Of a stretch of 64,000 nucleotides of DNA, positions 17,614-27,618 are shown piece after piece (position 1 is the stretch's first letter; each line of letters begins with the position of its first letter). The position numbers were made by a program, and so were the translations under genes. The stretch spans positions 248,001 to 312,000 of the forward strand of contig DGVD01000018.1 in the NCBI GenBank assembly GCA_002395835.1, written 5' to 3'. Below the pieces are notes generated by a model. It had not been told where the DNA came from, made no database searches, and was given only the letters and a program-made list of their open reading frames with translations. This stretch comes from Bacteroidales bacterium UBA4293 (lineage in GTDB: Bacteria; Bacteroidota; Bacteroidia; Bacteroidales; Bacteroidaceae).

Positions 17614-20073
17614 ATGAATAAAAATAGAACCACAAGGAAAACTAAGAACTCTGAAGACAAGTTAGATTCGTTCGTAAATAGTGTATTAAAGGCTCCAAAA
17701 GCCATTTACAACTTTCTGACGGGAGACTCAGCCCAAGTTATCTTGGGTTTGGTCTGCATCATGTTTGCATTCTACATGCTGCTGGCCTTTGTATCTTTCT
17801 TCTTTACGGGAGATATGGATCAAAGCGTCATTGAGCGCATAACGGAAAAGGACATGGCCAATCAAGATGGCGAATTTGCGAACCATGCCGGTTCCATTGG
17901 TGCCCGTATGGCATTCTTTTGGATAAACGACTGCTTCGGAATCTCTGCATTCATGATTCCACTGTTCCTGCTCATGCTAGGATTCAAGTTGGTGCGTGCC
18001 TACAAGATTAACATTTGGAAATGGTTCATCAGCTTCTCCATCATCATGTTCTGGTTTTCCATTGCACTGGCCTATTTTGCCACTCCTTTCTTTGATGAAA
18101 GCTTCATCAAGCCAGGTGGTGAGCATGGTGTCTACGTAAGTAAATGGATTACCGGACAAATAGGTGCTCCTGGGCTGATCATCGGTTTGATAACCGTGGC
18201 CTTGATCTTCCTCATTTATCTGAGCAACGAGACCATCAACTTGATTCGCGACATACTTAACCCTACCCGATGGTTTGCTAAGATTCCTCTAAATGTGAAA
18301 GTAGCCGATGGGGAATCCAATGAAGCAGAAAAACTTATCCTGGAAGAAGGAGAAGAAAATTTTGTGGAAGAACCTGAGGTAGAGCCAGAACCTGAGACTC
18401 CGGCACCTACTGTGGACCTGTCCACCAAGACGGAACCTGCTAAAGAGGAGCCAAAAGAACCGAAAGAGACAAAACTTCCTCCTCTTCCTACAGACCCTGA
18501 TTTCCGTGTAACCATTACGGAGGAAAATGTGAAAGCAGACAAACTGCTCTCTCAGCCTTATGACCCTACTAAAGACCTAGAGAACTACAAGTTGCCTACC
18601 ATCAACCTGCTCAAGGATTACGGTCAGCAGAAGGTTACCGTAGATATGGTAGAGCAGAACCAGAACAAGGATAAGATTATCCGTGTCCTAAGCAGTTTCG
18701 GTGTGGAAATCAGCAGCATACAAGCTACTGTAGGTCCTACTATCACCCTGTATGAGATTACTCCTGCAGAGGGTGTGCGCATCTCTAAGATCAAGAATCT
18801 GGAAGATGACATCGCCCTGAGTCTGGCTGCACTGGGTATCCGAATCATTGCCCCTATCCCAGGTAAGGGAACCATTGGTATAGAGGTTCCGAACAAGAAC
18901 GCTCAGATAGTACCGATGAGGGATATTATAAACAGCAAGAAATTCCAGGAATCCAAGATGGACCTTCCTGTGGCTTTCGGTAAGACCATCACGAATGAAA
19001 TCTTCATGGTGGATTTAGCTAAGGCTCCTCACATGCTGGTAGCTGGTGCCACCGGTATGGGTAAGTCCGTAGGTCTGAATGCCATCGTAACTTCCTTACT
19101 TTACAAAAAGCATCCTGCCGAGCTGAAATTCGTGATTATTGACCCTAAGAAGGTGGAATTCAGCGTGTACACTCCTATAGAGAAGCATTTCCTGGCGAAA
19201 CTGCCTGACTCGGACGATGCGATTATTACCGACGTGAACAAGGTAGTGATGACCTTGAAGTCACTCTGTCAAGAGATGGATGAAAGATACATATTACTCC
19301 AGAGAGCCGGTGTAAGAAATATAAAAGAATACAATGCCAAGTTCATCAACCGGAAATTGAATCCGGAACATGGACACCGTTTCCTTCCTTACATCGTAGT
19401 GATTATCGATGAGTTTGGAGACCTCATCATGACTGCGGGGCGTGAAGTGGAGCTTCCTATCTGTCGTCTGGCTCAGTTGGCTCGTGCCATCGGTATACAC
19501 TGTATCATTGCAACCCAACGTCCTACTACCAATATCATTACTGGTACCATAAAGGCCAACTTCCCTGCACGTGTAGCATTCCGAGTATCGGATATGATGA
19601 ACAGCCGTGTAATTCTGGACCGAAGTGGAGCCCAGCAGCTTATTGGTCGTGGTGATATGCTCTACTTACAAGGCAGTGAACCTATCCGTGTGCAGTGTGC
19701 GTTCATTGACACACCGGAAGTGGAAGCTATCAACAACTATATTTCCAAGCAGCAAGGATACCCTGAAGCATTCATGCTGCCTGAAGTCTTTGAAGAACCA
19801 CAGGATGGTGGAAATGGAAGCCAACGAGGTGTGAATGTAGGAGAATTGGATGGGCTGTTCCGTGAGGCAGCCGCTTTGGTTGTCACTTACCAACAAGGTT
19901 CAACATCCCTGATTCAGCGTAAGTTCTCCATCGGCTACAACCGAGCTGGACGTCTGATGGATCAGCTAGAGCGTGCCGGTGTGGTAGGTGCTGCCAATGG
20001 AAGTAAGGCACGCGAGGTGCTCATCGGTTCGGAACAAGAACTAGAGACCTTACTGCAGTCCATGAACATCTAA
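17614..20073 (+). CDS. ftsK: DNA translocase FtsK
   Basis: 819 residues. Four N-terminal membrane segments (about 45-210), an acidic Pro/Glu/Thr-rich linker (about 235-290), then the motor domain with Walker A GATGMGKS and Walker B YIVVIIDEFGDL, and a C-terminal winged-helix gamma domain (RKFSIGYNRAGRLM). FtsK pumps chromosome termini through the division septum and activates XerCD at dif. First gene of an operon with lolA and trxB. Confidence 0.95.
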   Translation: MNKNRTTRKTKNSEDKLDSFVNSVLKAPKAIYNFLTGDSAQVILGLVCIMFAFYMLLAFVSFFFTGDMDQSVIERITEKDMANQDGEFANHAGSIGARMAFFWINDCFGISAFMIPLFLLMLGFKLVRAYKINIWKWFISFSIIMFWFSIALAYFATPFFDESFIKPGGEHGVYVSKWITGQIGAPGLIIGLITVALIFLIYLSNETINLIRDILNPTRWFAKIPLNVKVADGESNEAEKLILEEGEENFVEEPEVEPEPETPAPTVDLSTKTEPAKEEPKEPKETKLPPLPTDPDFRVTITEENVKADKLLSQPYDPTKDLENYKLPTINLLKDYGQQKVTVDMVEQNQNKDKIIRVLSSFGVEISSIQATVGPTITLYEITPAEGVRISKIKNLEDDIALSLAALGIRIIAPIPGKGTIGIEVPNKNAQIVPMRDIINSKKFQESKMDLPVAFGKTITNEIFMVDLAKAPHMLVAGATGMGKSVGLNAIVTSLLYKKHPAELKFVIIDPKKVEFSVYTPIEKHFLAKLPDSDDAIITDVNKVVMTLKSLCQEMDERYILLQRAGVRNIKEYNAKFINRKLNPEHGHRFLPYIVVIIDEFGDLIMTAGREVELPICRLAQLARAIGIHCIIATQRPTTNIITGTIKANFPARVAFRVSDMMNSRVILDRSGAQQLIGRGDMLYLQGSEPIRVQCAFIDTPEVEAINNYISKQQGYPEAFMLPEVFEEPQDGGNGSQRGVNVGELDGLFREAAALVVTYQQGSTSLIQRKFSIGYNRAGRLMDQLERAGVVGAANGSKAREVLIGSEQELETLLQSMNI

Positions 20074-20084
20074 AATAAAAGGAA

Positions 20085-20723
20085 ATGAAAAAGTATTTAA
20101 TGTTGCTCCTCTTGTGCTTGGGAATATCTGCTCCTGCCGATGCCCAGAGTGCCAAGAGCGTACTAGACAAGACTGCAGCTACCTTTACCGAGAAAGGAGC
20201 CGTGAAAGCAGATTTTGTCATCAAGAACTTTGTGGGCCAGACTCAAAATGGGCAGCCCATGACAGGTTCTATTTTACTAGACGGGAAGAAATTCAAACTG
20301 AATGCACAAGGAATCACCACCTGGTTCGATGGAAAGACTCAATGGACATACGTACCTGAGAATGAGGAAGTAAATGTCACCGAACCAACCGATGAGGAAT
20401 TGCAGTCCATCAACCCTTACACTTTCCTGAATTTCTACAAAAAAGGCTACAAATACAAATTCGGAAGTACCAAGACCTTCCAAGGTAAAAACATTTTCGA
20501 AGTGGTGCTTTTAGCCAAAAGTCAGAAGCAAGACATCAAGCAGGTAGTGCTGTTCATCGAGAAAAACACCTCCCAGCTCATGCAGATTAAGTTTCGTCAA
20601 GGAACAAACAATTGGATGAGTATCACCGTCAACAGCTTTGATGGAAGACAGAAAGTTACGGACAGCACCTTTACCTTTGACAAGAAAGATGCCCCAAATG
20701 CTGAAATAATAGATTTACGATAA
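20085..20723 (+). CDS. lolA: LolA-like outer-membrane lipoprotein carrier protein
   Basis: 212 residues. Signal peptide (LMLLLLCLGISAPADA, cleavage near residue 20) then a LolA/LolB-fold region beginning SAKSVLDKTAATF, with conserved stretches TWFDGKTQWTYVP and TDEELQSINPYTFLNFY. Periplasmic shuttle of lipoproteins to the outer membrane. It follows ftsK by 11 bases, the arrangement I expect in Bacteroidales. Confidence 0.85.
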   Translation: MKKYLMLLLLCLGISAPADAQSAKSVLDKTAATFTEKGAVKADFVIKNFVGQTQNGQPMTGSILLDGKKFKLNAQGITTWFDGKTQWTYVPENEEVNVTEPTDEELQSINPYTFLNFYKKGYKYKFGSTKTFQGKNIFEVVLLAKSQKQDIKQVVLFIEKNTSQLMQIKFRQGTNNWMSITVNSFDGRQKVTDSTFTFDKKDAPNAEIIDLR

Positions 20724-20737
20724 AAACAAATAAAAAT

Positions 20738-21676
20738 ATGGAAAAAGTTCGTTGTTTAATCATTGGTTCAGGCCCTGCTGGCTATACTGCTGCCATCTAT
20801 ACAGGACGTGCCAACCTTGCCCCAGTACTCTATGAGGGAATCCAACCCGGCGGTCAGTTGACTACCACCACCGAAGTGGAGAACTTCCCTGGTTACCCCG
20901 ACGGTGTGAACGGACAAGAGATGATGGATGATATCCGCCGTCAGGCAGAACGTTTCGGTGTGGATATCCGCTCAGCTATCGCCACCAAATGCGACTTGTC
21001 TGAACGTCCTTATAAATTCTGGTTCGACAATGGAGATGAAGTAGAAGCAGAAACCGTTATCATCTGCACCGGAGCTACAGCTAAATACTTGGGACTAAGT
21101 GATGAGACCAAATATGCTGGAATGGGTGTAAGTGCCTGTGCTACCTGCGACGGATTCTTCTACCGGAAGAAAGTAGTAGCAGTAGTGGGTGGTGGAGACA
21201 CCGCTTGTGAAGAGGCCAACTACCTGGCAGGTCTGGCTAAAAAAGTATACCTGATTGTACGCAAAAATTACCTGCGTGCCTCCCAGATTATGCAGGACCG
21301 CGTATTTAACAATCCTAAGATTGAAGTCTTATTTGAGCATAACGCTACCGGACTCTATGGTGAAGAAGGTGTGGAAGGTGTTCACCTGGTAAAACGCAAG
21401 GGTGAAGCAGATGAGTCCCACTACGATCTCCCTATCGATGGTTTCTTCCTAGCCATTGGACACAAACCTAACTCAGATATTTTCAAGCCTTGGGTAAAGA
21501 CCGATGAAACCGGTTACATCAAATTGGAAGGGAATACCCAATCTACTGGAATACCAGGTGTATTCGCAGCCGGTGATGTGGCAGACCCTACATACCGCCA
21601 AGGCGTGGTAGCAGCAGGTTCTGGTTGCAAGGCTGCCATTGAAGCTGAGCGCTATCTTACAGAAAATAATCTCTAA
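20738..21676 (+). CDS. trxB: Thioredoxin-disulfide reductase
   Basis: 312 residues. FAD-binding GSGPAGYTAA at the N-terminus, redox-active CATC (Cys about 134 and 137), NADPH motif VGGGDTACEEA and the C-terminal GVFAAGDVAD. Transfers electrons from NADPH to thioredoxin in the cytoplasm. It follows lolA by 14 bases. Confidence 0.95.
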   Translation: MEKVRCLIIGSGPAGYTAAIYTGRANLAPVLYEGIQPGGQLTTTTEVENFPGYPDGVNGQEMMDDIRRQAERFGVDIRSAIATKCDLSERPYKFWFDNGDEVEAETVIICTGATAKYLGLSDETKYAGMGVSACATCDGFFYRKKVVAVVGGGDTACEEANYLAGLAKKVYLIVRKNYLRASQIMQDRVFNNPKIEVLFEHNATGLYGEEGVEGVHLVKRKGEADESHYDLPIDGFFLAIGHKPNSDIFKPWVKTDETGYIKLEGNTQSTGIPGVFAAGDVADPTYRQGVVAAGSGCKAAIEAERYLTENNL

Positions 21677-21682
21677 GTTCCC

Positions 21683-23182
21683 ATGAAACTATCTTTCAGA
21701 GAAACATACAAAACACTCAGGCAGCTAGATAAACTGCAGGAAAAGAGGCATCCGATGTTCGAAAAGAACAAGTTTGCCAAGTTCCTCATCTACTTTATGT
21801 TCATCTACTATGCTGCCCTCATGATATTTATGGGTGTAGTCCTGCCTGAAGGACTCGATGGTTCCATGGCTAACTTTCACGTGCTGGACAGCGGATTCTT
21901 CTATGTTCTCTTTTTAGACTTCTGGGCCCGGTTCCTGCTTCAGCAGACCCCTGCACAGCAGGTTAAGCCACTTACCGTACTGCCACTGAAGAGGAAAAAA
22001 GTGCTGGACGTGTATCTTATCCGCGCTGGCCTTACCTGGGGAAACCTGTTCATGTTCTTCTTCCTGGTTCCGTTTGCTTTTATGTCTATCTTTTATTATT
22101 ATGGATGGACTGGAACGCTGGGATGGCTCTTTGGGTGGTGGTTGCTCCTGGTGGCAGACTCCTACTGGTATCTTTTCTGCAGAGCACTGATTATCAAAAA
22201 CATGGCTTGGGTCATTCTGCCCATCGTGGTGAATGTAGCCATTATCTTGGCTACTATCCTACCAGAGAAAAATGTTCTGGGAGATTTCTTTATCGACTGG
22301 ATGGAACAGTTCATTTTCTGGAATCCACTAGCCTATCTCATCCCGATAGCTTTCATTCTTATCTTCTATTTTGCCAACCGCAAGCTACAAGCAGGAATGA
22401 TATATAATGAGGTAGCTAAGACAGAAGAGAAAGAAATGAAACATGCCAGTGAGTTCAAGGCTTTGAATCGTTTCGGAATCATGGGTGAATACCTAAAACT
22501 AGAAATCCGCATGCGTACCCGAAACAAGAATGTGCGCATGAGTTTCTTACTAGGTATAGGACTTATCATACTTTTCAGTATTACAGTTTCCTTCTCCGAT
22601 GTGTACGATGGAGCTTTCATGCAAAACTTTATCTGCCTTTACAATTATCTGGTACTGGGTGTCATGACCCTGCAAAGCATCATGTCGTATGAAGGAAACT
22701 ACATCGACGGTCTGATGAGCCGTCATGAGAGCATCTACGACCTGCTCAGAGCAAAGTATATTTTCAATCTGGTCATGCTGATTTTGCCATTTACCCTGAT
22801 GATACCTACCATCGTATCCGGAAAAATATCCCTGCTGATGAATCTGGGATACATGTTCATGGTAGCAGGACTCATCTTCCCCGGATTGTTCCAGATGGCA
22901 GTATATAATTCAGATACCTTACCACTGAACACCAAGATGACATCCAAGACCAACAATTGGGTGCAACAGGTAATTTCACTGGTAGTACTCTTTGCTCCCA
23001 TCCTGCTCACTCAGTTATGTGAGGTGCTTTTGGGCGATGTATGGGGATACGTAGTTCTCATCGTTTTGGGAACTATCGGTATAGCCACTCATCCCATCTG
23101 GCTGAGAAATATCTACAAACGTTTCATGGCAAGACGCCATCAAAATATGGAAGGCTTCCGAGCTTCCCGTGCAACCAACTAA
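21683..23182 (+). CDS. DUF5687 family membrane protein (ABC exporter permease type)
   Basis: 499 residues with about 10-12 hydrophobic segments. The N-terminus (LSFRETYKTLRQLDKLQEK) and overall pattern resemble DUF5687 proteins. The next gene, 13 bases downstream, encodes a stand-alone ABC ATPase, so this is probably the permease half of an ABC-2-like exporter. Cargo unknown. It starts 6 bases after trxB, so it belongs to the ftsK operon or is read through from it. Confidence 0.78.
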   Translation: MKLSFRETYKTLRQLDKLQEKRHPMFEKNKFAKFLIYFMFIYYAALMIFMGVVLPEGLDGSMANFHVLDSGFFYVLFLDFWARFLLQQTPAQQVKPLTVLPLKRKKVLDVYLIRAGLTWGNLFMFFFLVPFAFMSIFYYYGWTGTLGWLFGWWLLLVADSYWYLFCRALIIKNMAWVILPIVVNVAIILATILPEKNVLGDFFIDWMEQFIFWNPLAYLIPIAFILIFYFANRKLQAGMIYNEVAKTEEKEMKHASEFKALNRFGIMGEYLKLEIRMRTRNKNVRMSFLLGIGLIILFSITVSFSDVYDGAFMQNFICLYNYLVLGVMTLQSIMSYEGNYIDGLMSRHESIYDLLRAKYIFNLVMLILPFTLMIPTIVSGKISLLMNLGYMFMVAGLIFPGLFQMAVYNSDTLPLNTKMTSKTNNWVQQVISLVVLFAPILLTQLCEVLLGDVWGYVVLIVLGTIGIATHPIWLRNIYKRFMARRHQNMEGFRASRATN

Positions 23183-23195
23183 CACAAAGACAACA

Positions 23196-23927
23196 ATGGA
23201 AATAAGACTCAGAAACCTAAAAAAATGTTTTGGCGAAAAAGTAGCCGTAAACATTGACAGTTATGATATACACAGTGGAGATATGCTAGGACTGGTAGGT
23301 AACAACGGTGCCGGCAAAAGTACTCTGTTCCGTCTGATTATGGACCTGATCAAGGCCAATGAAGGCGAAGTAATCATGGTTGGAGAATTCCAAGGGCAGC
23401 CTGTGGAGCGTAATGTAGCCGAGCAAGAAGACTGGAAACAATGGACTGGTGCTTTCATCGATGAAAGTTTCTTGATAGACTATCTTACTCCAGATGAATA
23501 CTTTAAGTTTGTGGCCAAAATAAGCGGGGTTACCGATGAACAACTGGAAGAGCATTTGGCTAAATATGAGCACTTCATGAGTGGAGAAGTAAGTGGACAA
23601 AAGAAACTCATCAGAAGTCTGTCTGCAGGAAATAAGCAGAAAGTGGGCATTATAGCTGCCATGATTCAGCAGCCACAAGTGCTTATTTTGGATGAGCCAT
23701 TCAACTTCCTGGATCCTAGTTCCCAGCATGCCATCAAACGCATTCTGAAAACCTACCACGATGAAACAGGAGCTACGATTCTCATCTCCAGCCACAATCT
23801 GAACCATACCACAGACATTTGCCCTCGCATTGCCCTGCTGGAAAATGGAGTCATCATACGTGACATTCAGAATGAGAACAACTCTGCAGAAAAAGAGCTG
23901 GAAGAGTATTTTGAAATCAATGAATAA
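23196..23927 (+). CDS. ABC transporter ATP-binding protein (ABC-2 type)
   Basis: 243 residues from the ATG at 23196 (a GTG at 23169 lies inside the previous gene and is less likely). Walker A NNGAGKST, signature LSAGNKQKVG and Walker B LILDEPFNFLDP in order, then the H-loop SSHNL. Divergent signature (LSAGN) is typical of drug/polysaccharide-export type ATPases. Pairs with the DUF5687 permease. Confidence 0.87.
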   Translation: MEIRLRNLKKCFGEKVAVNIDSYDIHSGDMLGLVGNNGAGKSTLFRLIMDLIKANEGEVIMVGEFQGQPVERNVAEQEDWKQWTGAFIDESFLIDYLTPDEYFKFVAKISGVTDEQLEEHLAKYEHFMSGEVSGQKKLIRSLSAGNKQKVGIIAAMIQQPQVLILDEPFNFLDPSSQHAIKRILKTYHDETGATILISSHNLNHTTDICPRIALLENGVIIRDIQNENNSAEKELEEYFEINE

Positions 23928-23942
23928 TTTTTCCTGAAATTA

Positions 23943-23974
23943 TTTGTTGGAAATACAAATTTGTGCTAATTTTG
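23943..23974 (+). promoter_or_regulatory. Promoter of rplU-rpmA
   Basis: TTTG at 23943-23946, 20 bases, then TAATTTTG at 23967-23974: both elements of a Bacteroidales housekeeping promoter. Confidence 0.75.
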
Positions 23975-23980
23975 CAGCCG

Positions 23981-24064
23981 ATTTAGTCCGTTGGGGCCTA
24001 ACAAAGTGGTTTTTAGAGAAAAAAGCCCGCCTCCCGGAGAAAACCCGTTTAAAGTAATATAAAA
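23981..24064 (+). other. rplU 5' leader (about 84 nt)
   Basis: Unusually long and G/C-patterned leader between the promoter and the L21 start codon, containing CCGTTGGGGCC and GCCCGCCTCCCGG blocks that could pair. Ribosomal-protein leaders often autoregulate; no known motif is recognised here. Confidence 0.35.
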
Positions 24065-24382
24065 ATGTACGCAATCGTAGAGATTAACGGTCAGCAGTTC
24101 AAGGCTGAAGAAGGCAAGAAGCTTTTCGTACATCACATTGCTGATGCTGAGCCAAATGCAACTGTTGAATTTGAGAAAGTTTTATTGGTTGACAATGAAG
24201 GTGCTATCACTGTAGGTGCTCCTACCGTTGAAGGTGCAAAGGTCGTTTGTGAAGTAGTTACTCCACTGGTAAAAGGTGAGAAAGTATTGGTATTCCACAA
24301 GAAACGTCGTAAAGGCTACCGCAAGTTGAATGGTCACCGTCAGCAGTTCACTGAGTTGACAATCAAATCAGTTATCGCTTAA
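24065..24382 (+). CDS. rplU: 50S ribosomal protein L21
   Basis: 105 residues, full length. Starts MYAIVEINGQQFK and contains the L21 signature VLVFHKKRRKGYRK. Binds 23S rRNA in the large subunit. First gene of the L21-L27 pair. Confidence 0.97.
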   Translation: MYAIVEINGQQFKAEEGKKLFVHHIADAEPNATVEFEKVLLVDNEGAITVGAPTVEGAKVVCEVVTPLVKGEKVLVFHKKRRKGYRKLNGHRQQFTELTIKSVIA

Positions 24383-24404
24383 TTAATAATAGGAGGAACA
24401 AGAA

Positions 24405-24665
24405 ATGGCACATAAAAAAGGTGTTGGTAGTTCAAAGAACGGCCGTGAGTCAGCTAGTCAAAGATTAGGCGTTAAGATTTTTGGTGGTCAGGCTTGCAAG
24501 GCAGGCAATATCATCGTTCGTCAGAGAGGTACAGTTCACAATCCTTCTACTAACGTAGGTATGGGTAGTGACCACACTCTGTATGCATTGGTAGATGGTA
24601 CCGTAGTATTCAAGAGGGGCCGTCTTGACAGAAGCTATGTTTCTGTAATCCCAGCTGAAGCATAA
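24405..24665 (+). CDS. rpmA: 50S ribosomal protein L27
   Basis: 86 residues. MAHKKGVGSSKNGRES at the N-terminus and the core IVRQRGTVHNPSTNVGMG are diagnostic. L27 sits near the peptidyl-transferase centre. A purine-rich AGGAGG lies just upstream of the ATG, one of the few strong Shine-Dalgarno-like sequences in the window. Confidence 0.97.
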   Translation: MAHKKGVGSSKNGRESASQRLGVKIFGGQACKAGNIIVRQRGTVHNPSTNVGMGSDHTLYALVDGTVVFKRGRLDRSYVSVIPAEA

Positions 24666-24686
24666 ATTAGCTGAAAATATTTGATA

Positions 24687-24719
24687 AAGAGTCTTTCCTG
24701 AAGGGAAGGCTCTTTTTTT
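24687..24719 (+). terminator. Rho-independent terminator after rpmA
   Basis: Stem GAGTCTTTCC / GGGAAGGCTC (with G-U pairs), tight loop, then a run of seven T. Confidence 0.8.
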
Positions 24720-24752
24720 ATGCCAATACTTTTGTATTTGGCATTTTTCATG

Positions 24753-24760
24753 TATTTTTG
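24753..24760 (+). promoter_or_regulatory. -7 box TATTTTTG for the C69 peptidase
   Basis: Exact match, with TTTG at 24731-24734 as a -33 candidate (18 bases apart). The ATG is 29 nt downstream. Confidence 0.65.
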
Positions 24761-24789
24761 CAAGTATAACTAAATAGAGAGTAACCATT

Positions 24790-26394
24790 ATGAAATTTAC
24801 GAAAGCGTTTCTTTTGCTGAGTGTCTTTTTTTCTCAGCAAATTGTAGCACAAACTGTTAATCTGAAAGATCCGGAGAGCTGTACCAGCATCATGGTTGGG
24901 AAAAAAGCATCTGCAGATGGTTCCGTCATCACCAGTCATACTTGTGACAGTTGGTACCGTACCTGGTCTACAATCGAACCTGCAAAGGACTACCCCAATG
25001 ATACCATCATGAGTATCTATGATGGGCTGATGCATACCGAATTCGATAAGGATCAAAGTAACGTCAAAGAAAAGGGAACCATCCCTCAAGCTAAACATAC
25101 CTACCAGTTTTTCAACACATCCTACCCTTGTCTGAATGAGAAGCAACTAGGTATGGGTGAGACCACTATTACAGGTCGTCGGGAACTAAAGAATCCTAAC
25201 GGTATGTTCATGATTGAAGAGCTGCAACGAGTAGCATTACAGCGTTGTACCACAGCAAGAGAAGCCATCCAACTGATGGGTGAACTCATCAAGCAATATG
25301 GTTATGCAGATTCTGGAGAATGCCTTACTATAGCAGATCCTAATGAGGTTTGGCATTTTGAGGTCTTCGGAGAAGGCAAAGACAACATAGGTGGTGTATG
25401 GGCTGCCCAGCGTATCCCAGACGACGAAATCGGAGTATCAGCCAATATACCCAGAATTGGGACTTTGGATTTGAACAACAAAGATTATTTCATGGCTTCG
25501 GACAACGTATATGAGGTTGCCAAGAAATTAGGATATTGGGACGGTAAAAACAAAAAAGAATTCAAGTTCTGGAAAGCCTATGGAGGTCGTAACAGAAGCG
25601 GAAAGTACAAGGCATTCAGTGTACGAGAGTTCTTTATCTTCCGTTCTTTTGCACCATCCCGCAACTGGGATTATGAGGTTGAAGAACTGCCCTTCTCCAT
25701 CAAGCCAGAAAAGAAAATCTCAGCTGAGGATGTCATGAATATGCTGGCTCAGTATTATGAAGGTACCGAATATGATGTAAGACAAAACCTAAAAATCACT
25801 AAAAGAAATGCTGAGACAGAAAAGGTGGACACCATCATTAGCCCTGTAGCCAACCCATGGATGCGTCCTGAAATGATTACCATGCTGAATGGTGTAAATA
25901 AAGATGCAGTGACCAGTGTGCGGAACATTGCCGTTCCACAGTGTGCTTATTCCACCGTTATACAGTTGAGAAGTTGGTTGCCCGATGACATAGGTGGTGT
26001 GGCATGGTTTGCACTGGACAATCCCGGACAGAGTCCTCGTATCCCTGTATTTTGCGGCACTAAAGATTTGCCAGACATGTATAAAATCTGTGGTAATCAC
26101 CGCTATCGTGAGGATGCTGCAGCATGGCATTTCCGTGAAGCCAACAAACTTGCAGCTGTAAAATGGGGACAATCTAGAGGACCTATCGACGAGGGACGTA
26201 AGTACTTCATCGAGAAAGGATTAAGTGAGCTCCCATTCGTAGAGAACAGATATCAGGAAATCCTAAACCAAAAGGGAACTGATGCTGCACGTGTCTACCT
26301 GACCAATTACACCAAGGACATGGCTGGAGCAGCCATTATCCGCTGGGATGAATTAACCAGAAAATACTGGAATGACTATCGATTTGGATTCTAA
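24790..26394 (+). CDS. Secreted dipeptidase, peptidase family C69
   Basis: 534 residues. Signal peptide ending near residue 20 (QQIVAQ), then CTSIMVGKKAS with the N-terminal-nucleophile cysteine at residue 31, and the ASADGSVITSHTCDSW block characteristic of C69 dipeptidases (PepD type). In the family a propeptide is removed so that Cys becomes the N-terminus. Probably cleaves dipeptides in the periplasm. The next gene is another secreted cysteine peptidase. Confidence 0.9.
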   Translation: MKFTKAFLLLSVFFSQQIVAQTVNLKDPESCTSIMVGKKASADGSVITSHTCDSWYRTWSTIEPAKDYPNDTIMSIYDGLMHTEFDKDQSNVKEKGTIPQAKHTYQFFNTSYPCLNEKQLGMGETTITGRRELKNPNGMFMIEELQRVALQRCTTAREAIQLMGELIKQYGYADSGECLTIADPNEVWHFEVFGEGKDNIGGVWAAQRIPDDEIGVSANIPRIGTLDLNNKDYFMASDNVYEVAKKLGYWDGKNKKEFKFWKAYGGRNRSGKYKAFSVREFFIFRSFAPSRNWDYEVEELPFSIKPEKKISAEDVMNMLAQYYEGTEYDVRQNLKITKRNAETEKVDTIISPVANPWMRPEMITMLNGVNKDAVTSVRNIAVPQCAYSTVIQLRSWLPDDIGGVAWFALDNPGQSPRIPVFCGTKDLPDMYKICGNHRYREDAAAWHFREANKLAAVKWGQSRGPIDEGRKYFIEKGLSELPFVENRYQEILNQKGTDAARVYLTNYTKDMAGAAIIRWDELTRKYWNDYRFGF

Positions 26395-26413
26395 ACTTAA
26401 CACACAAAATAAG

Positions 26414-27595
26414 ATGAAAAAGGAATTGTTTGCTATGGCAGCTCTACTCTGTTTGAGTGCCAATACTTATGCCCAAAATACGGGAGGTTACATCTTTACC
26501 AACACGGTTTCTCTAAAAGCGACACCCGTAAAGAACCAAGCATCTACCGGCACATGCTGGAGTTTTGCTACGACCTCTTTCATGGAAAGTGAGCTGCTCC
26601 GAATGGGAAAGGGAGAATATGACCTATCCGAGATGTTCATCGTTCGTCAGAAATACCTGAACCAGACTGAAGACAACTATCTCCGTCGTGGTAAAGGAAA
26701 TGTGGGCCAGGGTAGTTTGTCACACACCTGGATGAATGCATTCAATCAAGTAGGCATCGTTCCGGAAGAAGTCTATCATGGCATCAATTATGATTCTGAA
26801 ACCCATAACCACCGGGAGTTTGTAACCTACATTAAGGCAATCAGTGAAACTGCTGTGAACAATAAAAAACGTTCTCCAGAATACTACAAGATTCTAAATA
26901 GTGTGTTCGATATTTATCTGGGCAAATTACCAGAAAACTTCACCTATAAAGGCAAGCAATACACCGCAAAAACCTTTGCAGAAAGTCTGGGCCTTAACAT
27001 GAACGACTATGTGGAAATCACCAGTTTCAATCATAAACCCTTCTACCAGCCATTTATCATAGAGGTAAGAGACAACTGGGAAGGCCAGAAGCAATACAAC
27101 GTACCTCTGGACGAAATGATGGAAGTCATGGATTATGCTCTGAACAACGGTTATACTGTATGCTGGGATGGAGATGTGAGCGAAAAGGGATTTTCCCACA
27201 AGAATGGAGTAGCCATCAATCCACAAGTAGCAAAACTAGACGATTATTCTACAACAGATCAGGCTCGTTTCGAGGGTCTGGACCAGAACGCACGGCTGGA
27301 AGAAGTCTACAAGTTTGAGAAGCCATATCCAGAGATAAATGTAACTCAAGAAATCCGTCAGGAAGGCTATGAATCTTTTGTAACCACCGACGACCATCTA
27401 ATGCATATTACTGGTATAGCAAAAGACCAGAACGGAAGCAAGTATTACATAACTAAGAACTCATGGGGAACAGCACGAAATGACAACGGAGGTTACCTAA
27501 ATATGTCCGAAAGTTATGTCCGTGCCAAGACCATCTATATCATGGTTCATAAAAATGCTATTCCTTCTTCTTTAAAGAAAAAACTGGGCCTGTAA
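26414..27595 (+). CDS. Secreted C1B peptidase (aminopeptidase C / bleomycin hydrolase-like)
   Basis: 393 residues from the ATG at 26414; the longer frame starts inside the preceding gene. Signal peptide (LFAMAALLCLSANTYA). Active-site Cys48 in STGTCWSFATTSF, His in DDHLMHITGIA and Asn in ITKNSWGT complete the papain triad. The insertion pattern is that of PepC/bleomycin hydrolase, normally cytoplasmic; the signal peptide makes this an exported version. It follows the C69 gene by 19 bases. Confidence 0.9.
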   Translation: MKKELFAMAALLCLSANTYAQNTGGYIFTNTVSLKATPVKNQASTGTCWSFATTSFMESELLRMGKGEYDLSEMFIVRQKYLNQTEDNYLRRGKGNVGQGSLSHTWMNAFNQVGIVPEEVYHGINYDSETHNHREFVTYIKAISETAVNNKKRSPEYYKILNSVFDIYLGKLPENFTYKGKQYTAKTFAESLGLNMNDYVEITSFNHKPFYQPFIIEVRDNWEGQKQYNVPLDEMMEVMDYALNNGYTVCWDGDVSEKGFSHKNGVAINPQVAKLDDYSTTDQARFEGLDQNARLEEVYKFEKPYPEINVTQEIRQEGYESFVTTDDHLMHITGIAKDQNGSKYYITKNSWGTARNDNGGYLNMSESYVRAKTIYIMVHKNAIPSSLKKKLGL

Positions 27596-27618
27596 GACTC
27601 AAAACCTATAAAATTTAG

